9,454 bases of DNA from assembly GCA_016776705.1 (NCBI GenBank), contig JADHSW010000111.1, positions 1 through 9,454 of the forward strand, read 5' to 3'. The notes below the pieces were generated by a model. That model was given only the letters and a program-made list of their open reading frames with translations. It was not told the origin of the DNA and did not search any database. This stretch comes from Rhodospirillales bacterium (GTDB lineage Bacteria > Pseudomonadota > Alphaproteobacteria > Rhodospirillales > JABHCV01). A program made the position numbers and the translations under genes. Within the stretch, counting starts at the first letter, position 1. Each line of letters opens with the position of its first letter. This document shows positions 1 to 6,228 of this stretch, in pieces.

Positions 1-1
1 G

Positions 2-964
2 ACCAATGGCAATGTCAGCACCCTGAAGAACGTCGAAACGCTCAACTTCGGTGGCGTCAATCTGGCTGTGGCTGCGATTGCAGTCGTCGCTGACAATTCC
101 GATCAGGATTGGGATAGTTACGGTCAGGCCGGTGATCAGAATATCGAGGGCAACAATTCCTCAAATATTCTTGACGGTGGAGCTGGAAATGACACCATCG
201 ATGGCAACAGAGGCAACGATACGATCTACGGCGGTTCCGGCAACGATTCGCTGGAAGGAGACAAGGGCAACGATACGCTCTATGGCGGTTCCGGCAATGA
301 TACTATGGATGGCGGCAGGAATACCGACCTTCTTTATGGCGGCACCGGTGACGATGTCATGGACGGCGGAAGTGATAACGATACACTTTTCGGCGATTCC
401 GGTGACGACAATATTGAAGGCGGATCAGGTTCCGATACCCTTTACGGCGGTACAGGAGACGATACGCTTTCCGGCGGCGCCGATAACGACACGCTCTACG
501 GTGGTGCCGGTAATGACACACTGGACGGCGGCGATGGTGACGATACCCTCTATGGCGGCACTGGCGACGACACCCTTTCCGGCGGGGAAGGCAACGATAC
601 CCTTTACGGCGGTTCCGGTAATGACACGCTAACAGGTGGTGCCGGTGACGATGATCTTTGGGGTGGCGACGGTAGGGATACCTTCGTCTTCCATGAAGGC
701 GACGGCGCGGACACCATCAATGACTTCGGTATCGGCGATACCATGGTGTTTGAAGGCACATGGTTCGATGACGGAAGCTACAGTGTTACCCAGGATGGTG
801 CAGACGCGATTGTTACCTTCGGTTCTGGCGAGGATACGGTCCAGGTCAAGGTCGTTGATACTGACGCCAACAATCTGAAACTGGAAAGCAATACGGATGG
901 TGGCTATTCTATCACGTCCAAGCAAGACGAAGACAATGTTTCCTTCGACGGTGGCGCAATGTAA
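2..964 (+). CDS. RTX calcium-binding protein, C-terminal part (5' end outside window)
   Basis: This is the C-terminal part (320 codons) of a protein secreted by a type I system. The frame is open from the window edge with no stop, so the true start lies upstream; the GTG at 68 is probably internal. Nineteen consecutive nonapeptides of the GGxGxDxLx type run from 176 to 688. In the RTX family these form a parallel beta roll that binds Ca2+ after export. A capping segment follows (DTFVF, then DTINDFGIGD), and then about 85 residues rich in D, G, S and V, where the uncleaved type I secretion signal is expected. The C-terminus is FDGGAM. The same nonapeptides occur in toxins, proteases, S-layer proteins and adhesins, so the upstream domain cannot be named. 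A LapG-like protease 4 kb downstream makes an adhesin one possibility. The RTX assignment is certain; the overall role is not. Confidence 0.93.
   Translation, partial: TNGNVSTLKNVETLNFGGVNLAVAAIAVVADNSDQDWDSYGQAGDQNIEGNNSSNILDGGAGNDTIDGNRGNDTIYGGSGNDSLEGDKGNDTLYGGSGNDTMDGGRNTDLLYGGTGDDVMDGGSDNDTLFGDSGDDNIEGGSGSDTLYGGTGDDTLSGGADNDTLYGGAGNDTLDGGDGDDTLYGGTGDDTLSGGEGNDTLYGGSGNDTLTGGAGDDDLWGGDGRDTFVFHEGDGADTINDFGIGDTMVFEGTWFDDGSYSVTQDGADAIVTFGSGEDTVQVKVVDTDANNLKLESNTDGGYSITSKQDEDNVSFDGGAM
176..688 (+). repeat. 19 tandem RTX nonapeptide repeats (27 bp unit, 54 bp higher-order unit)
   Basis: The DNA encodes 19 in-frame nonapeptides without a break. From the second unit to the eighteenth, every even-numbered unit ends in an aromatic residue (Y, F or W), and the units between end in D, E, S or T. 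The array therefore has an 18-residue, 54-bp supra-repeat. Most units keep the Ca2+-binding Asp; a few have lost the second Gly (GNRG, GDKG, GDSG) or carry changes such as GGRNTD. These are coding repeats, not a CRISPR or non-coding satellite. Confidence 0.93.
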
Positions 965-981
965 GGGCCATTACCGGACTG

Positions 982-1025
982 AAAAAAAGAGTGGGCCGAC
1001 CCTTTCGGGGGTCGGCCATTTCTAT
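982..1025 (+). terminator. Intrinsic terminator after the RTX gene
   Basis: A 9-bp perfect stem (GGCCGACCC at 994-1002 with GGGTCGGCC at 1009-1017) closes a 6-base loop. It is followed by the U-rich run ATTTCTATT and preceded by an A-rich run at 982-990. It lies 18 bases after the RTX stop codon. The A-rich side would also let it work weakly on the minus strand, but no minus-strand gene ends here. It separates the RTX gene from the ATP-grasp gene, so the latter probably needs its own promoter or read-through. Confidence 0.88.
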
Positions 1026-1067
1026 TAGGCTCAGTGGCGAAATTCGCGCCAAGAGGAAACACGTTCG

Positions 1068-2342
1068 TTGAAGCAATTAAAACCTTTGCCAAAGGGGATA
1101 AATCAGCCAGCGGTTCTTGAACGCCTGGCCAAATTGCACCTTCGTCAGGGCAAGATTGGCGAGGCACTGGTTCTTTACAGTGATCTGGCTCGAAAGTACC
1201 CCATTGAGCTTAACTACCAACTTCATGTGTCGGCGCTTCTTCACTTCCTTGGCAAGTATGAAGAGGCGCGTCGAATCCTTGAATCAGGTGTTTCCAGCAG
1301 GCCTTACACCCTGAAGGTTGGCAAAGGGGAACCCGAGGCGCGTATTCTCAGGTTAAGAGGCATACAAAATGGTTTCTTCAATCTGGTGAAAAAACGCAAA
1401 GGCTACACAATAAAGATGACAGGTGGGGGGTTCTCCAACAGCTACCTGATTGATCCCGGGCGTTATCTGAGCATCAACTATCTGGTGCATGATGGCAATT
1501 TGTTAAAGGATGAGCGCATTCCGCCCTTCGACATCATTGTAAATGCCATCGCGGACCCGGATATTGAGGGCGACTCCTTGAACATTGTCTCGGATTTTAT
1601 CGCCAACAATCCGGACTTTCCCCTGATCAACGCTCCCGAACAGGTCATCCAGACAACACGGGATAACAACTACAGGCGATTGAACGCGATCGAAGGCATT
1701 ATATTCCCAAGAACCGTGCGGCTTTCTTCGAAGGAATATTCCCTAAAGGTGTTGGAGACCTTTGTAAGCTTGAACCATTTTGATTTCCCCTTTCTTGTTC
1801 GCGAGGCAGGCACCCAAACAGGCAAGTCCTTCGCCATGGTTGATACACTGGAAGAACTGCAGGAACGCCTGGAAAAACCAGCCCCGCACGGCTTTTATCT
1901 GATTGAGTACATCGAAGATTTATTCCGTGGCGAGTATTTTCGCAAAATGCGGTTTTTCTTTATCGACGGTTTTCTCTATCCCGTGGTTTGTCACATTGAC
2001 CAGATTTGGAATGTTCATGGATCGAATCGAAAAGAATTCATGGCCGCCCATGACTGGATGCTGGATGAGGAAAAGAACTTTCTATCCGACCCTCGAAGCT
2101 ATCTGGGGGAAGAAATTTACAGTCGGATAGCGGCTTTGCACGAACACGTGGGCCTGGACTTTTTTGGCGTCGATTTCACCGTGACCGGGAAAGGTGATGT
2201 GCTGATTTACGAATTAAACCCAGCCATGCGCCACAGCTTTGACCATGCCCGCAACTTCCCCTACATGAACGCCCACATGCAGGATATTACCGATGCCTTT
2301 AATGACATGGTTCAAACCCGTCTTGCGGGGAAAAAGGGTTAA
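1068..2342 (+). CDS. TPR and ATP-grasp domain protein (putative carboxylate-amine ligase, substrate unknown)
   Basis: The 424-residue protein has two parts. Residues about 14-78 form a helical repeat region of TPR type (QGKIGEALVLYSDLARKYP, then LGKYEEARRILESG). Residues about 190-410 look like an ATP-grasp domain: VREAGTQTGKS at 244-254 as a nucleotide-binding loop, FYLIEYI at 276-282 in the adenine-hinge position, RKMRFFFIDG at 292-301, GVDF at 367-370, and the Mg2+-ligand strand YELNPAM at 381-387 (ExN motif). ATP-grasp enzymes join a carboxylate to an amine or thiol through an acyl phosphate; the substrate here cannot be read. No signal peptide is seen, so it is probably cytoplasmic. The start is TTG, chosen because TAG at 1026 closes the frame upstream, no ATG lies near, and AGAGGA (1052-1057) sits 10 bases before it. 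It follows the RTX gene and may serve it, but that is inferred from position only. Confidence 0.85.
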   Translation: MKQLKPLPKGINQPAVLERLAKLHLRQGKIGEALVLYSDLARKYPIELNYQLHVSALLHFLGKYEEARRILESGVSSRPYTLKVGKGEPEARILRLRGIQNGFFNLVKKRKGYTIKMTGGGFSNSYLIDPGRYLSINYLVHDGNLLKDERIPPFDIIVNAIADPDIEGDSLNIVSDFIANNPDFPLINAPEQVIQTTRDNNYRRLNAIEGIIFPRTVRLSSKEYSLKVLETFVSLNHFDFPFLVREAGTQTGKSFAMVDTLEELQERLEKPAPHGFYLIEYIEDLFRGEYFRKMRFFFIDGFLYPVVCHIDQIWNVHGSNRKEFMAAHDWMLDEEKNFLSDPRSYLGEEIYSRIAALHEHVGLDFFGVDFTVTGKGDVLIYELNPAMRHSFDHARNFPYMNAHMQDITDAFNDMVQTRLAGKKG

Positions 2343-2344
2343 TC

Positions 2345-2366
2345 CATGGGCGCGTAAAGCGCCATG
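2345..2366. terminator. Possible hairpin between convergent genes
   Basis: The 50-base gap between the ATP-grasp stop codon and the GFA stop codon holds an imperfect stem. CATGGGCGC pairs with GCGCCATG around a GTAAA loop, with one bulged G. There is no T run on either side, so it is a weak terminator candidate at best. It may simply reduce read-through between the convergent genes. Confidence 0.25.
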
Positions 2367-2392
2367 ACTTCCGCACCTGTCATGTCTCTGGT

Positions 2393-2764
2393 TTAATTGG
2401 CAAAATCATAACAGTCCGGTTTCTCGTCGATAAAAATCTGGCTTTTCATTTTCAGTCCGTCCGGATTATCCAGCGCCCCGATGGACATTATGAAATGTCC
2501 TGTTTGGATAACGAAATAGAACAAGTTTGAGCCGCAAATTTTGCAAAAGCCGCGCTCGGCCCAGTCAGACGATTTATATCTTTGAATATATTCTTCACCG
2601 TCAAAGCGGACATTTTCACCGCAGTCATGGGCCAGGTAAGGGCCACTTGTCCATCGTCTGCACATTTCGCAATGGCACGCGCCAAAGCTTGAAACCGGTC
2701 TTTCCAGAGTAAATCTGACACCACCACACAGGCATCCGCCAGCCATTTTTCCACCATTACTCAT
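2393..2764 (-). CDS. GFA / CENP-V family zinc protein
   Basis: This small cytoplasmic protein has the zinc-binding cysteine pattern of the GFA family (glutathione-dependent formaldehyde-activating enzyme-like). Numbered from the ATG at 2764, it has GGCLCGGVRF with C11 and C13, CHCEMCRRWTSG with C30, C32 and C35, and GFCKICGS with C74 and C77. Its length of 123 residues is normal for the family. Most members have no tested substrate, so formaldehyde detoxification should not be assumed. A GTG four codons upstream (2776) is an alternative start; I prefer the ATG because GAGG lies about 6 bases before it. The gene begins roughly 30 bases after the receptor gene ends on the same strand, so the two are probably co-transcribed. 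No functional link between them is obvious. Confidence 0.88.
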   Translation of the reverse strand: MSNGGKMAGGCLCGGVRFTLERPVSSFGACHCEMCRRWTSGPYLAHDCGENVRFDGEEYIQRYKSSDWAERGFCKICGSNLFYFVIQTGHFIMSIGALDNPDGLKMKSQIFIDEKPDCYDFAN

Positions 2765-2794
2765 TTCATTCCTCACTGTCGATGACCTTCAAGC

Positions 2795-4921
2795 TTATGA
2801 AGGTTCGCCAAAATCGGCCCATCTTTCCGCGCCACCCCTATTGTCCAGATAGTTGATCAGGGCCGAGACGGGCTTGCGATCAAAACGGGTGCCGTTTTGC
2901 AGCATCATCTGGGCCATAGCCTGATCGAAGCTCAAGGGCGGTTCACCCGTGCGAGGGTTCACCAAGGCGATAAAGGCGGCGGCGACGGCAAGAATGCGCG
3001 CAGGATGAAGGATTTCTTCTTCCTTCATGCCAAGGGGGCCTGAACCGTCCCAATGTTCACCGGACTGGTGAATGGTATCGACGACCGGCCCTTCAAATTC
3101 GACATCCCGTAAAAGCTCGACACTGTCCTTGTAGCTGTTGTCGAACATGTCCTGTTCCTGGAGGGTCAGACCGCCTTTTTTGCCCAGTACGTTAGTGGGG
3201 ATGAAAACCCGACCCAGATTTATCAGTGAGCCTGCAATATCGACGGTCTTGACCTCGGCGTCGGGCAATTCCATTTCGCGGGCAATGGCGCGGGCGACTT
3301 CTGAAATACGGGCGGATTGGTGTGTCGTGTGCGGATCGCGCCTTTCTACGACGCCAATCAGGGCGTCGATCAACTGGCGCATCATCATCTCGCTTTTGCG
3401 GCGTTCGCGGGTATATTCGGTAATGTCGTCCATCACCATCAAGATGCCCGGTGGGTAATCCCTGTCGCCACGCAGTGGAATGTGGTCTGTCTTGAAGACT
3501 TCAAGCTCATCGCCTTCGCCAAAGGACTGAATATGGGCCTGACGTTCAGCTTCTGTATCATCGGAATGGGAGAAGCTGTCCAGGATTGCCTCGTTGATTT
3601 TGCCATAGAAACTGGACTTGACCGGCCCCATGATGGATCCCATGGTCTTGCCGCGAAGATCTTCGACGCTCATGCCCGCCGCCTTGCACGCGGGTTCGTT
3701 GGCAAAGGTGTATTTTGTATCACCCGTAACGGCGAAAATCTGAGTCGGTTGGGAATTGGTAATCAAATGCATGAACTTTGTCATGTTTTCGAATCGCTCG
3801 GCGGCGATTCGGGATTTTTCCGCCGCTTCCTGGGCCCTGATCGAACTGCCGTGACGCCAGACGGCAACGATAGCGATGCTGACGCCGACAATAATTAACA
3901 CGAAAACAATCAGGATCGTTTTCAGGCGGGTTTCAGTTCCCGACAGGGCTTCAGCCCGATCGATTTTACGAACCAGCACCCAGGGCAAGTTAGCCAGCGG
4001 GCGCGAGGTCACCAGGACTTCCGTTCCGGTATAGTCCATAGCCATGGTGAACCCACCCGGCCTTTCCACAGCATAGGCGTCCGCCAGATCAGGGGTTTCC
4101 ACAGCGAAGGACCGCTTCAAGGGGGGCGTGCCGTCGGCCAGTGGCGACAGATATTCAATCGTTGCTCCGGAACTGCGAACCAGATAGGTTTCCGCCGTTT
4201 TTGATTCTTCACCCGGTTGTTTCAGACGGTTGTAAAGATTGTCGTCAATGGTGCGGATACCGACCACGGCGCCAATACCCTGCGCTCCCTGATCGGATTG
4301 AATGCCGTAAACCGGCAGGGCGAAACCAATGGTGGGCAGGTTCGACGCACCAAGGAATACATCTATCAGGGCGGGCTCGCCGTTCAGCGCATTGGCGACA
4401 GCGGTGCGGATCTTGCCGGAAATAGGCGGCATACCGGGAGAACTGACAATGGGCTTGCCGTCGGCATCTACCAATCCAAGACCGGCAACCCCGGCGCGTT
4501 CTACATTGGCGTTGATCTCTGCCTGTTCTTCCGGTGGCTTGAAGCCTGATCGTTCGGACGTGGCGACAAGCAGATTGCGCAGGTATCCGGCCTGGGCGGC
4601 TTCGTCAGTAACGCCTTCCTTGTTGCCTTCACTCATGGCCAACTCGTCCATGTAAATTTGCAAGGAGGCATTTTCGGAAAGTTCACGAATAACGGCAAAA
4701 TTGGCATCGACCCATTCATTGATGGCTGCCGCCCGGCTGTCGGCAACAATGCCCAGGCGAACCTGCCATTCCAGCATGGCGCGCTGGCGTTCCTGTTCAA
4801 CGAAATAGAAGGTGAAGTAGACGGCGGCGATAATTACCCCGACCATGCCCAGGCCAATACCCAGCGCGACCTTGTTCACCCTTCTGGGCGTTTTTTCTTC
4901 CGGCCCCGTACTCTTAGCCAT
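2795..4921 (-). CDS. Membrane receptor: periplasmic Cache-like sensor, PAS domain, degenerate HD-GYP domain
   Basis: The 708-residue inner-membrane signalling protein has, in order: TM1 at about 18-40; a periplasmic region of about 290 residues resembling a double Cache sensor (GLGLVDADGKPIVSSPG at 147-163; VLVTSRPLANLPWVLVRKI at 302-320); TM2 at about 335-355; a short coiled linker; a PAS domain at about 376-500 (FAVTGDTKYTFANEPACKAAG, ending ILMVMDDITEYT); and an HD-GYP-like domain at about 510-697. The HD-GYP fold is recognisable from HQSARISEVA, IPTNVLGKKGGLT, HWDGSGPLG and ARILAVAAAF. Its metal ligands are mostly gone: the HD pair is I567 N568, the next His is S596, the HH pair reads S620 G621, GYP is reduced to GP, and the late Asp is A648. 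It is therefore probably a c-di-GMP or protein-binding effector rather than a phosphodiesterase. The ATG start has GGGAGG 5 bases upstream. It is divergent from the LapG-like gene and upstream of the GFA gene. Confidence 0.88.
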   Translation of the reverse strand: MAKSTGPEEKTPRRVNKVALGIGLGMVGVIIAAVYFTFYFVEQERQRAMLEWQVRLGIVADSRAAAINEWVDANFAVIRELSENASLQIYMDELAMSEGNKEGVTDEAAQAGYLRNLLVATSERSGFKPPEEQAEINANVERAGVAGLGLVDADGKPIVSSPGMPPISGKIRTAVANALNGEPALIDVFLGASNLPTIGFALPVYGIQSDQGAQGIGAVVGIRTIDDNLYNRLKQPGEESKTAETYLVRSSGATIEYLSPLADGTPPLKRSFAVETPDLADAYAVERPGGFTMAMDYTGTEVLVTSRPLANLPWVLVRKIDRAEALSGTETRLKTILIVFVLIIVGVSIAIVAVWRHGSSIRAQEAAEKSRIAAERFENMTKFMHLITNSQPTQIFAVTGDTKYTFANEPACKAAGMSVEDLRGKTMGSIMGPVKSSFYGKINEAILDSFSHSDDTEAERQAHIQSFGEGDELEVFKTDHIPLRGDRDYPPGILMVMDDITEYTRERRKSEMMMRQLIDALIGVVERRDPHTTHQSARISEVARAIAREMELPDAEVKTVDIAGSLINLGRVFIPTNVLGKKGGLTLQEQDMFDNSYKDSVELLRDVEFEGPVVDTIHQSGEHWDGSGPLGMKEEEILHPARILAVAAAFIALVNPRTGEPPLSFDQAMAQMMLQNGTRFDRKPVSALINYLDNRGGAERWADFGEPS

Positions 4922-5104
4922 AATTCCCTCCCGTTGATGATTTTATGGATTCTTGCGACTCATGTGGCCTTACGCAAGGGGGAATTGAAGATAATACGCC
5001 AAACCACTTCTCACATTTGCTTGAGAGACCTCAGGACAGCTTGCCGCAACCCCTATAAAACCCCTATAATCCGTATGTTGTCTATGATTTTGGACTTTAA
5101 GTAA
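4922..5104. other. Divergent intergenic region between receptor and LapG-like genes
   Basis: These 183 bases must carry promoters for both directions. On the plus side a clear promoter is seen (entered separately). On the minus side the receptor has a strong ribosome site (GGGAGG). A TATTAT occurs on that strand at about 4992-4997, but I find no convincing -35 partner for it. No coding potential is evident in the gap. Confidence 0.6.
5041..5070 (+). promoter_or_regulatory. Sigma70-type promoter for the LapG-like gene, with tandem CCCCTATAA repeat
   Basis: TTGCCG (5041-5046) and a perfect TATAAT (5065-5070) are separated by 18 bases, placing transcription start near 5077 and a leader of about 28 bases. 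The -10 lies inside an 11-bp-spaced direct repeat: ACCCCTATAA occurs at 5049-5058 and again at 5060-5069. The first copy could be a second -10 or half of a regulator site. No good Shine-Dalgarno sequence precedes the ATG. Confidence 0.6.
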
Positions 5105-5785
5105 ATGCGCCTTTTATCCATGGAAAATCTGCCATTTGTTCGCAACTTCCTGACATCGGCATTGCTGGTTTTCGCCTTGATTTTTGCGCACATGTCTCAG
5201 GGGCAGGCGGAAGAAGCAACGGCCAGTTTCTTCAATTCCAAGGAAACGGCGTCAACCAATCTGAAGCCGTTCAAAAAATGGAACGAGGCCCTTGACCGCT
5301 TTTCCAAGGAAAAGGCCGAAAACGGAAAAGGCGATTGCAAGTCAACCACTCTGAACAAGTGCCATTACGATAACTGGATGAAGTACCTGACCAAGCAAAA
5401 GGGCAAAGACAAGATGACGTTGATCAATGAGATCAACTCACGCATGAACCAGGCCAAATACATTAGCGATAACAATAACTGGGGGCAAAATGACTTTTGG
5501 GCTACACCGGGAGAATTTATGGCCAAGTTCGGTGATTGCGAGGACTATGCGATCATCAAGTATATGTCCTTGAGGTTGTTAGGCTTTAAGGAAGACGAGG
5601 TCCGGGTCGTTGCGGTCAAAGACCTGAATCTGAAAGTTGGCCACGCCATCCTCGTAGCCTTCGTCGACGGCAAGACCTTCGTGCTGGACAACCAGATCAA
5701 ACAGGTCGTGGAAGCCAAAACAATCCGGCATTACCAGCCGGTATTCTCAATCAGCAATAAAACCTGGTGGCGGCATCGGGTTTAG
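5105..5785 (+). CDS. LapG-like periplasmic transglutaminase-fold cysteine protease (BTLCP family)
   Basis: The 226-residue protein has an N-terminal signal peptide (hydrophobic core about 15-28, probable cleavage after A35 in GQA), so the mature enzyme is periplasmic. The transglutaminase-like catalytic triad is visible: C145 in FGDCEDYAIIKY, H180 in VGHAILV and D195 in VLDNQ. D144 and E146 flank the Cys, matching the Ca2+ ligands known in Pseudomonas LapG. The spacing of the triad is also close to LapG. FWATPGEF upstream of the Cys and a C78/C86 pair, possibly a disulfide, are also present. LapG cuts the N-terminal region of large RTX adhesins and releases them when c-di-GMP is low. TAA directly precedes the ATG, so no earlier start exists; M6 (5120) is a possible alternative. 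It is divergent from the degenerate HD-GYP receptor and ends 10 bases from a convergent gene. The family is certain; the LapG role is likely but depends on finding its substrate. Confidence 0.9.
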   Translation: MRLLSMENLPFVRNFLTSALLVFALIFAHMSQGQAEEATASFFNSKETASTNLKPFKKWNEALDRFSKEKAENGKGDCKSTTLNKCHYDNWMKYLTKQKGKDKMTLINEINSRMNQAKYISDNNNWGQNDFWATPGEFMAKFGDCEDYAIIKYMSLRLLGFKEDEVRVVAVKDLNLKVGHAILVAFVDGKTFVLDNQIKQVVEAKTIRHYQPVFSISNKTWWRHRV

Positions 5786-5795
5786 GTGGGGTTTC

Positions 5796-6044
5796 CTAGT
5801 TGTCCCTGCGGTCGCGACCACTGCGGCGGATGGCCTCACGGCGGTGATCAAAGCGTCGGTCTTCGTTGGTTCGCCTGTCGTCGCTTATACGCTTCTGGGG
5901 TTCAAAATCGGCAATGACGTTTTGGCGGCGGGCGATTTCATCGCGTCTGTCACGGCCTGTACGCTTGTCTTCCTCGCGGCGGTCCGAAGGATTTCTACGG
6001 TCGCTGTTGTCTCGTTCGATTTTTTGTGAAGCCTGAGTACCCAT
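5796..6044 (-). CDS. Small arginine-rich DRR-repeat protein of unknown function
   Basis: The 82-residue protein is almost entirely charged and lacks any hydrophobic core, signal peptide or membrane segment. Nine RR pairs occur (at 16, 22, 33, 39, 57, 63, 68, 73 and 79), six of them as DRR, mostly spaced 5-6 residues apart. The only less charged stretch is QNVIADFEP at 41-49. It is likely disordered or a single amphipathic charged helix; binding of nucleic acid or an acidic partner is only a guess. I treat it as real because the ATG has AGGGGA about 6 bases upstream, a perfect TATAAT lies before that, and the repeat is at protein level. A TTG one codon earlier (6047) is a possible start. Its stop codon lies 10 bases from that of the LapG-like gene, tail to tail. 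Confidence 0.7.
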   Translation of the reverse strand: MGTQASQKIERDNSDRRNPSDRREEDKRTGRDRRDEIARRQNVIADFEPQKRISDDRRTNEDRRFDHRREAIRRSGRDRRDN

Positions 6045-6063
6045 CAATCATCCCCTGAATACA

Positions 6064-6092
6064 ATTATATTTTCTGTCTTTGATTACTCGAA
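6064..6092 (-). promoter_or_regulatory. Candidate promoter for the DRR-repeat gene
   Basis: On the minus strand TTCGAG (6092-6087) and a perfect TATAAT (6069-6064) are 17 bases apart. The expected start of transcription leaves a short leader containing the AGGGGA ribosome site. The -35 is weak, so this rests mainly on the -10 and its position. Confidence 0.42.
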
Positions 6093-6228
6093 ATCATACA
6101 GAAGTATTTTACAGAATCACGAAAATTTATTGGACAGGGTTCTGGCAATAAAAAAAGCACTGGTTGTTTGTCCTGAAAAAGGCTAAATCCCCCCAGCAAC
6201 ACTCATCTTCCAGAGCACATATAAAATC
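6093..6228. other. AT-rich leader region upstream of prfC
   Basis: This part of the 184-base gap between the divergent DRR-repeat and prfC genes is AT-rich with several A and T runs (for example at 6150-6157). I find no promoter with good spacing for prfC and no clear ribosome site before its ATG; TATAAA at about 6217-6222 is too close to the start codon to be its -10. No coding signal is seen. Confidence 0.4.

Noticed and set aside
51..632. Long alternative plus-strand reading frame over the RTX repeats
   Set aside because: It is a frame shadow of the 27-bp repeats, rich in T, P, M and W with no recognisable domain.
176..688. Regular short repeats that might suggest a CRISPR or satellite array
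   Set aside because: The repeats are in frame and encode RTX nonapeptides with no unique spacers.
1035..1051. Stem TGGCG/CGCCA just before the ATP-grasp ribosome site as a riboswitch or thermometer
   Set aside because: Only 5 bp with no wider structure and no masking of AGAGGA; not enough to support a regulatory call.
2393..2764. Naming the GFA protein as a formaldehyde-activating enzyme
   Set aside because: The zinc motif supports the family only; many members do not have this activity and the context gives no support.
2795..3400. Calling the receptor an active c-di-GMP phosphodiesterase
   Set aside because: The HD pair, the HH pair, the Tyr of GYP and the last Asp are absent.
3317..3898. 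193-codon plus-strand open frame opposite the receptor gene
   Set aside because: It is antisense to a well-supported gene and has no motif or ribosome site.
5810..5819. Perfect palindrome GGTCGCGACC as an operator or terminator
   Set aside because: It lies within the coding end of the DRR-repeat gene, where Arg and Asp codons readily create such palindromes.
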